Numbered from the stretch's first letter, positions 44,173-53,596 are shown. The stretch: 64,000 nt of DNA from Haloarcula marina (GCF_024218775.1 NZ_CP100404.1:1426001-1490000), one strand, 5' to 3'. Numbers and translations are program-made. The notes: a model not told the origin generated them from the sequence alone.

Positions 44173-44258
44173 CCGTCCACACTGGCAACAGACGAGATGT
44201 GGGACACCATGACAATGCGATGGTTGCTCGGTGAGTTCCGGGAAGCGAGTGTGGACGG
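44173..44258. ncRNA. Candidate structured non-coding element with 11-bp terminal stem
   Basis: CCGTCCACACT (44173-44183) is the exact reverse complement of AGTGTGGACGG (44248-44258). Inside, ACCAT and ATGGT form a second short stem around 44211-44226. This gives an 86-nt fold enclosed by a long stem, in a 520-bp gap without genes. A TATA-like CTATATAG at 44301-44308 is beyond the right arm and would suit transcription from the minus strand. It could be a small RNA, a MITE-like insertion, or a regulatory structure. Confidence 0.35.
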
Positions 44259-44403
44259 TCGTCAGTTCGCCGTGATTGCATTAGTCCGTTGATAATATCC
44301 CTATATAGCCCTCAATCGGCCACTGTATCACCGGATTACGTCGCGGTATCGGTCGGTAATCACAGCGGTTAACCACGGGACCGGGTTACCGCGGGACAGC
44401 AAC

Positions 44404-45747
44404 ATGTCCGAGCGAGAGACGTGGGCGACGCGAATCGGGTTCGTCCTCGCGGCCATCGGTAGCGCAGTCGGTCTGGGGAACCTCTGGCAGTTCCCGTTCA
44501 AGACCGCGACCAACGGCGGCGCGGCGTTCGTGGTGTTCTACCTCGCCGCCGTCCTCCTCGTCGGGTTTCCGGCGATGCTCGCGGAGTTCGTCGTCGGGCG
44601 GCGGACGAACGTCAACGCCGTCGACGCGTTCTCGGAACTGGGCCACCGTCAGTGGCGGGCCGTCGGCGGGTTGGCCGTCTTCACGGGCTTTTGGATTCTC
44701 TCGTACTACAACGTCGTCGGCGGGTGGGTCATCCGCTACATCGTCGGGAGCGCGACGGGGGCGTACTTCGCCGACCCCGGGAGCTACTTCGGTGCCGTCT
44801 CCGCTGGACCGGGCGCGGTGCTCGCACAGGCCCTCTTCCTCGCCGTCGTCGTCGGCATCGTCGCCCTCGGCATCGAGGACGGCATCGAGAAGGCGACGAA
44901 ACTGATGGTCCCCAGCATCGCCGTTCTGCTGGTGGCACTCGCAGCGTGGGTCGCGACGCTCCCCGGTGCGGGGGCTGGCTACGCGTTCTTCCTCTCGCCT
45001 GACCTCGGCACGATGGTCGAGAACGCGCCGACCATCATCCCCTTCGCCGTCGGGCAGGCGTTCTTCACGCTCTCGCTGGGGATGGCTATCATGGTCACCT
45101 ACTCCTCGTACGTCGGCAGCGACGACAACATGGTCGTCGACGGCGGCGTCATCGTGGTCACGAACACCCTGGTCGGCATCCTCGCGGGCCTCGTCGTCTT
45201 CCCCATCCTCCTCACTATCGGCACGGAAATCACCACCGAGAGCGGCGGCGCGGGGGCGCTGTTCGTCGCGACGGCCGCCGGGTTCAGTTCGGTCCCGTTC
45301 GGTCGCGTGTTCGGCGTCGTCTTCTTCGGCGTCGTCCTCATCGCGGCGCTCTCTTCGGCCATCAGCCTTCTCGAGGTGACCGTCGCGTACGCCAACGACA
45401 ACTACGGGGTCTCCCGGGGCCGTCTCGCGGCGGCCATCGGCGTCGGCCTCTTCCTCCTCGGCTTGCCGTCGGCGTGGGACACCGCGTGGCTGACGTGGTT
45501 CGACCGATTCGCGTATCAGGTGTTCCTCCCCGTCTCGGTGCTCGCGATGGTCGGATTCGTCGGGTGGGTACTCGGACGCGACGCCGTCGACGAACTCCGC
45601 CGCGGGGCCGAGTCGCTCGACTCCTTCGGCCCGGTTTGGCTGTGGACGCTCCGCGTAGTCGTCGTCGCGGCCATCGTCGGAACGCTCTTGCTCGGCATCA
45701 ACGAGATGTTCCTCGTCGAGAACGCCGACTTCTTCCAACCGCTCTGA
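44404..45747 (+). CDS. Na+-dependent (NSS/SNF family) transporter, first copy
   Basis: A 447-aa neurotransmitter:sodium symporter family protein with about 11-12 helices. The sodium/substrate site motif in helix 1 is GSAVGLGNLWQFPF; residue 29 is Gln where most relatives have the gate Arg. The segment SYVGSDDNMVVDG is a typical intracellular loop. It probably imports amino acids or similar zwitterions with Na+. A weak TATA (GGTTAAC, 44368-44374) is about 30-36 nt upstream. Confidence 0.9.
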   Translation: MSERETWATRIGFVLAAIGSAVGLGNLWQFPFKTATNGGAAFVVFYLAAVLLVGFPAMLAEFVVGRRTNVNAVDAFSELGHRQWRAVGGLAVFTGFWILSYYNVVGGWVIRYIVGSATGAYFADPGSYFGAVSAGPGAVLAQALFLAVVVGIVALGIEDGIEKATKLMVPSIAVLLVALAAWVATLPGAGAGYAFFLSPDLGTMVENAPTIIPFAVGQAFFTLSLGMAIMVTYSSYVGSDDNMVVDGGVIVVTNTLVGILAGLVVFPILLTIGTEITTESGGAGALFVATAAGFSSVPFGRVFGVVFFGVVLIAALSSAISLLEVTVAYANDNYGVSRGRLAAAIGVGLFLLGLPSAWDTAWLTWFDRFAYQVFLPVSVLAMVGFVGWVLGRDAVDELRRGAESLDSFGPVWLWTLRVVVVAAIVGTLLLGINEMFLVENADFFQPL

Positions 45748-45801
45748 CGCGTTTCGTCCGCTCTCGACACGCTTTTTCCTGCGTGGACTGACCCCCAGTC
45801 G

Positions 45802-47202
45802 ATGACGAGAGCCACGTGGCGGACCCGACTCGGGTTCGTCCTCGCCGCCGTCGGAAGCGCCGTGGGCCTCGGGAACATCTGGCGGTTCCCGTGGCTGACC
45901 GCGACCAACGGGGGCGCGGCCTTCCTCCTGTTGTACCTCCTCGTAATCGTCCTCGTCGGCGTCCCCGGCCTCGTCGGCGAGATGGTCATCGGTCGCCGGA
46001 GTCGCCGGAATCCCGTCGGCGCGTTCGCCGAACTGGGCGGCCCCCGGTGGCGAGTCCTCGGTGGCGTGGCGCTGGTCGCCTCCGTCGTCGTCCTCTCGTT
46101 CTACTCGGTGGTCGGCGGCTGGATTCTCCGGTACACCCTCGCCAGCGCGACTGGCGCGTACTTCGCCGCGCCCGAGCAGTACTTCGCGGCCATCGACTAC
46201 GGAGTTGGCGCGGCGGGCTTTCACGCCCTGTTCCTGCTGGCGACGGTGGCCGTGGTCTACGCGGGCGTCGACCGCGGCATCGAACTGGCCACGACGGTGA
46301 TGGTGCCCGGTATCGTCCTGCTGTTCGGTGGCCTCGCCGTCTGGGTCGCCACCCTCCCGGGCAGCGGCGGCGGCTACGAGTTCTTCCTCTCGCTGGATGT
46401 GGCGTACCTCCGCGATAATTTCTTCAGCGTCCTCGTCGCGGCGGCCGGACAGGCGCTGTTCACTCTCTCCGTGGGTGCGGGCGCGATGCTGACGTACGCC
46501 TCCTACCTCGGCGAGGACCGCTCGCTGGCCGCGGACGGAACCATCATCGCCGCGCTGAACACCGGCATCGGCGTCCTCGCGGGGCTGGTCATCTTCCCGC
46601 TGCTGTTCTCTCTGGGCGTCTCGCCGGGCGAAGGTGGGCCCGGCGCGCTGTTCGTCGGCCTGGCGGGCGCGTTCGGGACGCTTCCGTACAGTCGCGTCGT
46701 CGGCGTCGTCTTCTTCGGCGTCGTCCTCTTGGCGGCGCTGTCCTCGGCGATAAGCATCATGGAGGTGCTCGTCGCCTACCTCGTCGACGAACACGCGCTC
46801 TCCCGGCCGCGAGCGACCGCTGGCGTCGGCGGCCTCTTTCTGGTTACGGGGACTGCCGCCGCCCTCTCCCCGTCGCTGTTCGGCCTCCTCGCGGACACGT
46901 TGGCGAACCTCGTCCTCACCGCCGGACTCCTCGGATTCCTGCTGTTCGACGGGTGGGTGCTCCGGCGTGCCGCCCTCGACGAGTACGAGACGGGCGCGGG
47001 TCGACTCGCCCGCCTGACGGGTCGTCCGTGGTACTACGCCGTCGCCGTCGTCATTCCCCTGTTCCTCGCGTTCACCTTCCTCACGGGACTCGGGGCCGTC
47101 GCCGGCGTCCCTGTGTCCGCACCGGCGGCACTCGCGCTGGCCGTCGTCGGCGTCGGCGGGGCCATCGTCTTGCTTCGGTCAGACACCGATTCGACGGCCT
47201 GA
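45802..47202 (+). CDS. Na+-dependent (NSS/SNF family) transporter, second copy
   Basis: A 466-aa paralogue of the preceding gene. Helix 1 reads GSAVGLGNIWRFPW with the canonical Arg28. The loop SYLGEDRSLAADG corresponds to SYVGSDDNMVVDG of the first copy. Longer C-terminus with two extra hydrophobic segments. Its own TATA-like GCTTTTTCC at 45771-45779 suggests separate transcription. Tandem duplication with divergence, probably different substrates. Confidence 0.9.
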   Translation: MTRATWRTRLGFVLAAVGSAVGLGNIWRFPWLTATNGGAAFLLLYLLVIVLVGVPGLVGEMVIGRRSRRNPVGAFAELGGPRWRVLGGVALVASVVVLSFYSVVGGWILRYTLASATGAYFAAPEQYFAAIDYGVGAAGFHALFLLATVAVVYAGVDRGIELATTVMVPGIVLLFGGLAVWVATLPGSGGGYEFFLSLDVAYLRDNFFSVLVAAAGQALFTLSVGAGAMLTYASYLGEDRSLAADGTIIAALNTGIGVLAGLVIFPLLFSLGVSPGEGGPGALFVGLAGAFGTLPYSRVVGVVFFGVVLLAALSSAISIMEVLVAYLVDEHALSRPRATAGVGGLFLVTGTAAALSPSLFGLLADTLANLVLTAGLLGFLLFDGWVLRRAALDEYETGAGRLARLTGRPWYYAVAVVIPLFLAFTFLTGLGAVAGVPVSAPAALALAVVGVGGAIVLLRSDTDSTA

Positions 47203-47261
47203 CTCCCGCGCCCCTTCTCGGATGGAAACCCGGAAAAGCGCTCGGTGCCTCCCCCGAGACG

Positions 47262-48170
47262 ATGGAACGCGGACGCATCGACGTGACGGGGCTCTCGGGC
47301 GGCATCGACCTGCAGGCGACCGTCGAGAGCGGCCAGTCCTACCTCTGGGACCGCGAAGACGGCCGGATGTACGAGCGGACGGCCGCCAGCGGTGGGGACG
47401 CGTGGTACTGGACGACTATCCGCGTCGACGGCGACCCCGAAGTTATCCGGGTCCGGCAGGCGGACGGCAACCTCGAATGGGAGTCGAGTTTCGACGCCGA
47501 ACCGCAGGTCCGAACCCTCCTGGGTCTGGACGACGACCTCCCGGCGATTCGGGAGACTGCGCCGCCGGACGCCGTGGTCGACGAGGCCTTCGACGCCTAC
47601 TGGGGGATGCGTATCGTCCGCGACCCTGCCTTTCCGACGCTCATCTCGTTCATCTGCTCGGCGCAGATGCGAGTCGGCCGCATTCACGGGATGCAACAGG
47701 CGCTCCGTCGCGAGTTCGGCGAGGCCGTCGAGTTCGACGGCGGGACCTACCGCGCGTTTCCGACGCCCGACGCCCTCGCCGGGGCGAGCGAGGCTGACCT
47801 GCGGGACCTGAATCTCGGCTACCGCGCGCCCTACGTCAAGCGGTCGGCGGAGATGGTCGCCGACGGCGACGCCCACCCCGACGACGCGCGCGGCCTCGAC
47901 TACGAGGACGCCCGCGAGACGCTGACCCAGTTCGTCGGCGTCGGCGACAAGGTGTCCGACTGCATCCTCCTGTTCTCGCTGGGCTACCTCGAAGCGGTCC
48001 CGCTGGACACGTGGATTCGGACGACTATCGAGGAGTACTACCCCGAATGCGACCGCGGGAACTACCGGGACACGTCTGCGGCTATCCGCGAGACCCTCGG
48101 CGGCGAGTACGCCGGGTACACGCAGACCTACCTGTTTCACTACCTCCGGTCGGGCGGCCGGGACCACTGA
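47262..48170 (+). CDS. 8-oxoguanine DNA glycosylase (OGG1-type, HhH-GPD)
   Basis: A 302-aa base-excision-repair glycosylase/lyase. The helix-hairpin-helix GVGDKVSDC contains the catalytic Lys230, and Asp249 in PLDTWI lies 19 residues later, the same spacing as in human OGG1. The N-terminal domain begins with the beta-rich SGGIDLQATVESGQSYLW (OGG_N). ATG 47262 gives the full N-domain. It removes oxidised guanine from DNA. Confidence 0.93.
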   Translation: MERGRIDVTGLSGGIDLQATVESGQSYLWDREDGRMYERTAASGGDAWYWTTIRVDGDPEVIRVRQADGNLEWESSFDAEPQVRTLLGLDDDLPAIRETAPPDAVVDEAFDAYWGMRIVRDPAFPTLISFICSAQMRVGRIHGMQQALRREFGEAVEFDGGTYRAFPTPDALAGASEADLRDLNLGYRAPYVKRSAEMVADGDAHPDDARGLDYEDARETLTQFVGVGDKVSDCILLFSLGYLEAVPLDTWIRTTIEEYYPECDRGNYRDTSAAIRETLGGEYAGYTQTYLFHYLRSGGRDH

Positions 48171-48201
48171 AACTAACTTCGGGCCCGCGGTACACTCGCC
48201 T

Positions 48202-48477
48202 ATGTCTCGCAAACGGGTACACGTGTACGTCACGGGCCGCGTACAGGGAGTTTACTACCGAGCGACCACGCGCGACACCGCCCGCGAACACGGGGTCGAC
48301 GGCTGGGTGAAGAACCTCGACGACGGCCGCGTCGAAGCGGTGTTCGAAGGCGACCCCGACGCCGTCGACGAAATGGTCGAGTTCTGCTACGACGGGAGCA
48401 CGCGAGCGAACGTCACCGACGTAGAGATTCACGACGAGGACCCCGAGGGACTGGACGGGTTCGAGGTCCGCTGGTAG
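48202..48477 (+). CDS. acyP: Acylphosphatase
   Basis: A 91-aa enzyme that hydrolyses acyl phosphates. The signature VTGRVQGVYYRATTRDTAREHGVDGWVKNLDDG contains the catalytic Arg and Asn. Most bacterial enzymes have V-F-F-R; here it is VYYR. It is a stand-alone gene between the glycosylase and the NAD(P)HX repair gene. Confidence 0.95.
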   Translation: MSRKRVHVYVTGRVQGVYYRATTRDTAREHGVDGWVKNLDDGRVEAVFEGDPDAVDEMVEFCYDGSTRANVTDVEIHDEDPEGLDGFEVRW

Positions 48478-48540
48478 GAACCGGCTGGGCGGCCCCGCCC
48501 GCCCCCTATCGTTACCACGGAGGCGGGCGAACCCCCGCGT

Positions 48541-49980
48541 ATGCTCACTGGCTCAGAGATGGGCGTCGTCGACGAGAACGCGGCGGCGCTCGGCGTCCCG
48601 CGCAAGCAGTTGATGGAGTCCTCGGGCAACGCCACCGCGCGGGCGGTCAGGGAACACGTCGACCCGGGCGCGGCCGTGACCGTCGTGGCCGGGCGAGGCA
48701 ACAACGGCGGCGACGCGCTCGTTGCCGCTCGCTTCTTGGACGAGTACGACCTCCGAGTCCTCCTGTTGGGTCGTCCGGAGACCATTACGACAGACATCTC
48801 CCGGGCGAACTGGGATGCGCTCCAGTCGGCCGAGTATCCCACCGAACAGGTCGGCGACGCGTCCGCGTTCGACCTCGGGAATCCCGAGTTGGTCGTCGAC
48901 GCCATGCTCGGAACCGGCATCAGCGGTGCGCTCCGGGAACCGGAGGCCACGGCCGCCGCCGCGATGAACGCGAGCGACGCCACGGTCCTCTCGGTGGACG
49001 TGCCCTCGGGACTGGACGCCGAGGACGGGACCCGCGCCGACAACGCCGTCGACCCGGACCACGTCGTCACGTTCCACGACACGAAACCCGGACTCGACGC
49101 ACTCGACGCGACGGTCACCGTCGCTGACATCGGCATCCCGGACGCCGCCCAACTGTTCGTCGAACGGGGCGACCTCACGCGACTCGACCGCGACCCGTTC
49201 AGCCACAAGGGCGACAACGGCGAGGTGCTGGTCGTCGGTGGCGGCCCGTACACCGGCGCCCCGGCCCTCTCCGCACAGGCCGCGCTCCGTGCGGGCGCGG
49301 ACCTCGTCCGCGTCGCCGCCCCCGCCGCTGTCGCCCGCGAGATTCAGGGGTACAGCGAGAACCTCATCGTGATTCCGTACGACGGCGACCACCTCGCGCC
49401 GCCGCACGCCGACCGACTCGCCGACCTCGCGGCCGACCACCACGCCCTCGTCCTCGGCCCGGGACTGGGCGACGCCGAGGGAACCCTCGACGCGGTCGGC
49501 GACCTCCTCGAAACGTTCGAGGGGACCGCCGTCGTCGACGCCGACGCGCTCTCGGTCGTCCCCGAAATCGACACCGACGCCTCGCTGGTCTGTACCCCTC
49601 ATCAGGGCGAACTCGTGGGTATGGGCGGCGAGACCAGCGACGACTGGCGCGAACGGGCCGACCTCGTCGAATCCTTCGCCGCCGAACTCGGTCACACGAT
49701 GCTCGTGAAGGGCGCGTACGACGTGATTTCCGACGGCGAGGAAACGCGCGTCAACCGGACGGGCAACGCCGGGATGACCGTCGGCGGGACGGGCGACGTT
49801 CTCGCGGGCGTCACCGGCGCGCTGGCGTGCGTGCAGGAACCCCGTCACGCGGCCGCTATCGCCGCCTACGCCGTCGGCGACGCCGGAGATACCGTGGTCG
49901 CGGACCGCGGCTACGGCCTCGTGGCGACGGACCTCCTCGACGCGGTTCCGCCCTCGTTGTGGAGCGACGGCGAGCAATAG
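48541..49980 (+). CDS. nnrDE: Bifunctional NAD(P)H-hydrate epimerase / ADP-dependent dehydratase
   Basis: A 479-aa fusion that repairs hydrated NADH and NADPH. The YjeF_N epimerase half (about residues 1-215) has GRGNNGGDALVAARFL and VDAMLGTGISG; the carbohydrate-kinase-like dehydratase half has VVGGGPYTGAPAL, PHQGEL and NAGMTVGGTGDVLAG. Both halves look complete. The cell location is the cytoplasm. Confidence 0.94.
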   Translation: MLTGSEMGVVDENAAALGVPRKQLMESSGNATARAVREHVDPGAAVTVVAGRGNNGGDALVAARFLDEYDLRVLLLGRPETITTDISRANWDALQSAEYPTEQVGDASAFDLGNPELVVDAMLGTGISGALREPEATAAAAMNASDATVLSVDVPSGLDAEDGTRADNAVDPDHVVTFHDTKPGLDALDATVTVADIGIPDAAQLFVERGDLTRLDRDPFSHKGDNGEVLVVGGGPYTGAPALSAQAALRAGADLVRVAAPAAVAREIQGYSENLIVIPYDGDHLAPPHADRLADLAADHHALVLGPGLGDAEGTLDAVGDLLETFEGTAVVDADALSVVPEIDTDASLVCTPHQGELVGMGGETSDDWRERADLVESFAAELGHTMLVKGAYDVISDGEETRVNRTGNAGMTVGGTGDVLAGVTGALACVQEPRHAAAIAAYAVGDAGDTVVADRGYGLVATDLLDAVPPSLWSDGEQ

Positions 49981-50061
49981 CGCGCCGGTCGCCGCCGAGG
50001 TACGCATCTGCTGCCCAAATCGTAACAACGGATTTACAACTCTCGTCCTTTGTGACAGCGC

Positions 50062-51069
50062 ATGCGAACCACACTCACGGCGTGTTGTCTCGCTCTCGTC
50101 GTCCTGCTCAGTGGCTGTGCGGGCGTCTCGCAGAGCGAACAGGTGTCGCCGACGGAGGCCGGGACGGGCACCGGAACCGAGGCGGCGACGGCGACTGACA
50201 CGCAGGCACAGACCGGGACAGCATCGCCGACGGCCGTATCGACCACCGATACTGAGGCGTCCTACACCCAGACGCCCCACATGGGCTGTCAGCCGGGTGC
50301 CATCGAGAAGAACGGGACCTGCCGGGTCGTCACCAACGGCTCGAACGCCGAGATATTCAGCGCCGAGAACCTCTCGGCCATCACGGCGTCGAACACGACT
50401 ATCAACGGCACGCCGGGCTATCTCGCTCGGCCCGCCGCCGAGGGCGAGTACCCCGCGGTCGTGATGATTCACGAGTGGTGGGGCGTCAACCGGAACATCA
50501 GGCACATGGCCGACATCCTCGCGGGCCACGGCTACGTCGTCTTCGCCGTCGACCTGTACGACGGCCGCGTGGCGACCAACTCCTCGTACGCCGCGCAACT
50601 CTCCGGCGAGGTTCGGAACGACCCCGACGAGGCGGTGGCGAAGATGAGCGACGCGACGGCGGGACTCCGCGAGCGCTCGGATACGACCCAGCAGGTCGCG
50701 AGCCTCGGATGGTGTTTCGGCGGCGGACAGAGCCTCCAACTCAGCCTGAGCGAGGCCGACCTGAACGCGACGGTCATCTACTACGGGACACTGACGACGA
50801 ACGCGTCGACGCTCGAACGAATCGACGCACCGGTGCTGGGCGTGTTCGGGGCCGAGGACCGAGTCGTCCCGATTTCGGACGTGCGCGCGTTCAACCGGAC
50901 GCTCACGGAACTGGGTGTCGAACACGAGGTGTACGTCTACGAGGGGGCCGGTCACGGCTTCGCCAACCCCAGCGGCGAGAGTTTCAGACCGAACGCGACC
51001 AGAGACGCGTGGGAGAAGACGCTGCGCTTCCTCAACGAGTCGCTCCGAGAATCGGCGTCGGCCTCGTAG
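50062..51069 (+). CDS. Dienelactone hydrolase-like lipoprotein
   Basis: A 335-aa alpha/beta-hydrolase. The signal peptide ends at lipobox LSGC (residue 19) and a Thr/Ala-rich linker follows to residue 70. The nucleophile is Cys218 in GWCFGGG, with Asp266 (GAEDRVVP) and His298 (GAGHGFANP), the dienelactone hydrolase triad. Thus an extracellular, membrane-anchored hydrolase. A TATA word GATTTACA is 23-31 nt upstream. Substrate unknown. Confidence 0.87.
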   Translation: MRTTLTACCLALVVLLSGCAGVSQSEQVSPTEAGTGTGTEAATATDTQAQTGTASPTAVSTTDTEASYTQTPHMGCQPGAIEKNGTCRVVTNGSNAEIFSAENLSAITASNTTINGTPGYLARPAAEGEYPAVVMIHEWWGVNRNIRHMADILAGHGYVVFAVDLYDGRVATNSSYAAQLSGEVRNDPDEAVAKMSDATAGLRERSDTTQQVASLGWCFGGGQSLQLSLSEADLNATVIYYGTLTTNASTLERIDAPVLGVFGAEDRVVPISDVRAFNRTLTELGVEHEVYVYEGAGHGFANPSGESFRPNATRDAWEKTLRFLNESLRESASAS

Positions 51070-51075
51070 CGTCGC

Positions 51076-52386
51076 TCAGGCCGACGCGCCCACGAGGTCC
51101 CCGGCTTTCGACCGGGACCGCTCGACGATGGCCGGACGGGCCTCGAACTCGATGACGACTTGGTCGCCGTAGTCGACGTCGATGACGTGGGCGTTGTCGT
51201 GAATCCACGAGACGACGCTCATCGTCTCGTCGGTCATCGGCAGTACCAGTCGCTCTTGCTCGTAGTCGGGGAGTTCGTGGTCGATGCGCGCCGCCAGTTC
51301 CTCGATGTTCAGCCCTTCGGCCGCGCTCACGGCCACGGGGTTCGGCGCGAGTTTCGACAGCGCCGCGCGCTTGCGTTCGACCTCCTCGTCGTCGACGGTG
51401 TCCGTCTTGTTCAGCACCGTCACGATGGGGGCCTCGTTGCGCTCGTACAGCGTGTCGTGACTCGTCACCAGTTTCTCGCGTATCTCCTCGACGGACTCGG
51501 AGACGTCGACGACGAGCAAGACGAGGTCGGCCCGGTACACCGAGTCCAGCGTCGACTTGAACGACTCGACAAGCCAGTGGGGGAGGTCCTGAATGAACCC
51601 GACGGTGTCGGTGACGAGGACTTCGCGCTTTCCGACCTGCGCGCGTCGCGTCGTCGTCCCGAGCGTCGTGAACAGGCGGTCCTCGCTCTCGGCGGTCGTA
51701 TCGAGGTCCGGATGTAGGTCCTCGTTCTCGTCGACCTCCAAGTCGTCGGCGAGACGGCGCAGCAGGGTCGACTTCCCGGCGTTCGTGTAGCCCGCGAGCG
51801 CCACCAGGTCGAACCCGGACTCCCGGCGCTGTTCGCGGCGGTGTTGCTCGGTCTCCTCGATGGACGCCAACTCGTCCCTGATGTTCGAAATCTGCTTTTT
51901 GATGTCCTCTTCGCGGCTCTCGTCGTACTCGCCGAGGCCCATGAACCCGGGCCGTTCGTCTCGCTTGGCGAGGCTGGCTTTGGCCTCGGCCCGCGGGAGT
52001 TCGTAGCGCAGTTCGGCCAGTTCGACCTGTAACTGGGCCTTCCGCGTGTGGGCGCGCTGGCCGAAGATTTCGAGGATGAGGCGGAATCGGTCGATGACCT
52101 TCACGCCCTTGGGCAGTTCGTTGCCGATGTTGTACGTCTGGTACGGTCCCAGTTGGTTGTCGAATATGACTGCCGTCGCTCGTTCGCGGGCGACGGTGTT
52201 GCCCAGTCGCGTCACCTTCCCCTCGCCGAGGTGGTAGGCGGGGTCTTCGGTCCGGGTCTGGGTTATCTCGCCGACCACGTCGTAGCCGGCGGCCCGCGCG
52301 AGGTCACGGATTTCTTCGGTATCGGCCGTGCCGCTGTCGACGCGTTTCGCGACGACCGCACGGTCCGTTGTCTGTGTCGCCGTCAC
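51076..52386 (-). CDS. hflX: GTPase HflX
   Basis: A 436-aa GTPase. The N-terminal HflX domain contains GKVTRLG and FDNQLGPYQTYNI; a glycine-poor coiled coil (ELASIEETEQHRREQRR) leads to the G domain with G1 GYTNAGKST, G3 DTVGFIQDLP and G4 NKTD. HflX binds the large ribosomal subunit and rescues stalled ribosomes in bacteria. TATA ATTAAATAATC is 24-34 nt upstream. Confidence 0.94.
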   Translation of the reverse strand: MTATQTTDRAVVAKRVDSGTADTEEIRDLARAAGYDVVGEITQTRTEDPAYHLGEGKVTRLGNTVARERATAVIFDNQLGPYQTYNIGNELPKGVKVIDRFRLILEIFGQRAHTRKAQLQVELAELRYELPRAEAKASLAKRDERPGFMGLGEYDESREEDIKKQISNIRDELASIEETEQHRREQRRESGFDLVALAGYTNAGKSTLLRRLADDLEVDENEDLHPDLDTTAESEDRLFTTLGTTTRRAQVGKREVLVTDTVGFIQDLPHWLVESFKSTLDSVYRADLVLLVVDVSESVEEIREKLVTSHDTLYERNEAPIVTVLNKTDTVDDEEVERKRAALSKLAPNPVAVSAAEGLNIEELAARIDHELPDYEQERLVLPMTDETMSVVSWIHDNAHVIDVDYGDQVVIEFEARPAIVERSRSKAGDLVGASA

Positions 52387-52470
52387 TCACCGTGGAGTAG
52401 GTTCGCCGATTATTTAATCTGCGGGGTGGTCGCCGGGAGTCGCGGACGGCGACGGGGTGGGCACAAAGGC

Positions 52471-52478
52471 TTTAAAAT
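52471..52478 (+). promoter_or_regulatory. TATA box of the FUN14 gene
   Basis: TTTAAAAT lies 21-28 nt before the ATG at 52499, the expected position for a leaderless transcript. Confidence 0.65.
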
Positions 52479-52498
52479 ACGACGGTCAGGTATCCACT

Positions 52499-52843
52499 AT
52501 GGTTGAGTTTGCATTGCAACTGGATGGATTTGGCCTCCAGCAGGTGGGACTGGAGTTCGGTGCGGGCGGCCTCATCGGCGGCCTCATCGGCTTCGCCGCG
52601 AAGAAGGTGGCAAAGCTCATCGCCGTCATCGTCGGCCTCGAACTGGCGCTGTTCAAGTTCCTCGAAACCCGGGGTATCCTCGAAGTGAACTGGCAGGCCA
52701 TCGGCGGGGCCGCAGAGAACGCGACCGCCGCCGGAACGACCGCTGCGGGACAACCACCGTCGTGGCTGCTCTCGCTCCTCTCGGCCCTCCCGGTCAGCGC
52801 CGGCTTCACCGGCGGCTTCCTCGTCGGCTTCAAGAAGGGATGA
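52499..52843 (+). CDS. FUN14 family membrane protein
   Basis: A 114-aa protein. The Gly-rich segment GAGGLIGGLIGFAAKKVAKLIAVIVGLELALFKFLE and a C-terminal GFTGGFLVGFKKG match the FUN14 family. Eukaryotic FUN14 proteins sit in the mitochondrial outer membrane and act in mitophagy; archaeal members are uncharacterised. Two to three membrane segments are predicted. Confidence 0.85.
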   Translation: MVEFALQLDGFGLQQVGLEFGAGGLIGGLIGFAAKKVAKLIAVIVGLELALFKFLETRGILEVNWQAIGGAAENATAAGTTAAGQPPSWLLSLLSALPVSAGFTGGFLVGFKKG

Positions 52844-52870
52844 CGCAACCGACTTCTCGCCGCGTCGCGC

Positions 52871-53596
52871 TCAGCGCGTGCTGATGTCGTCTTCGTCTTT
52901 GATGATTCGCGTCTCCGCCTCGCCGCTCGTGTGCTCGTTTACGAGGTCGTAGAAGTCGTTCTGCATCCCCGCGGGGAACGTGATGACGCCGACCCACGAC
53001 CCGTCGGCCTGCCACTCTTCGCGCTCTAGGTCGCCGAACTGCCGGATTCGCGCCTGCGCGCTCCCGGCGTAGTCGGCGGGGACCTGCACGGCGACGGTCA
53101 CTTCGTCGAACCTGATGGGGATGACCGGCCGGAGCGCGTCCAAGGCGTCGTCGACCTGCGTCTCGACGGGTTCCATCGGGTCGACGCGGAAGTCCGTTTC
53201 CGCCAGCGCGGACTCGATGCGTTCCGGCGGATGCGGCGCGTCGTCCATCTGCGGATTGACCGCGTTGCGGGTGATGCGCTGGACGAGTTGCTTGTGCTTT
53301 TGCTCCTGCATCTCCCGGCGCTGGTCGGCGGTAATCTGTATCTCGCCGCGCTTGATGACCTCCGGGATAATCTCCATCGGGTCCGTCGTCTCGAACACCT
53401 TCTCCAGCATGTCCTCGGGCGGTCGGTCGCCGCGAGACGCGTCCTCGAAGATGTCCTCGGCGGCGATGACGTCCTCCAACTCGCCGTCGAAGTCCCCGCG
53501 CTTGATAGCCAGTGCCGCGTCGGGGTCCACCAGTACCTCGAACCGTTGCCCGTGCGATTCGAGGCGTGCAGTCACCGCCTCGTCAAGCGATATCAT
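52871..53596 (-). CDS. sdo1: Ribosome maturation protein SBDS (Sdo1)
   Basis: A 241-aa homologue of the Shwachman-Bodian-Diamond protein. The start at 53596 gives MISLDEAVTARLESHG, and three domains follow: the FYSH-like N-domain (FEVLVDPDAAL), the helical central domain and a ferredoxin-like C-domain. In archaea it occurs with the proteasome alpha and RNase P genes, as here. It helps release aIF6 from the 50S subunit. Confidence 0.93.
   Translation of the reverse strand: MISLDEAVTARLESHGQRFEVLVDPDAALAIKRGDFDGELEDVIAAEDIFEDASRGDRPPEDMLEKVFETTDPMEIIPEVIKRGEIQITADQRREMQEQKHKQLVQRITRNAVNPQMDDAPHPPERIESALAETDFRVDPMEPVETQVDDALDALRPVIPIRFDEVTVAVQVPADYAGSAQARIRQFGDLEREEWQADGSWVGVITFPAGMQNDFYDLVNEHTSGEAETRIIKDEDDISTR

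Noticed and set aside
44386-46794. 802-codon minus-strand frame across both NSS transporters
   Set aside because: Reverse-complement shadow of two membrane proteins; the composition is extreme (Asp/Arg/Glu-rich) and it spans two convincing genes.
48553-50955. 800-codon minus-strand frame opposite nnrDE and the hydrolase
   Set aside because: Shadow of two genes; no recognisable domain.
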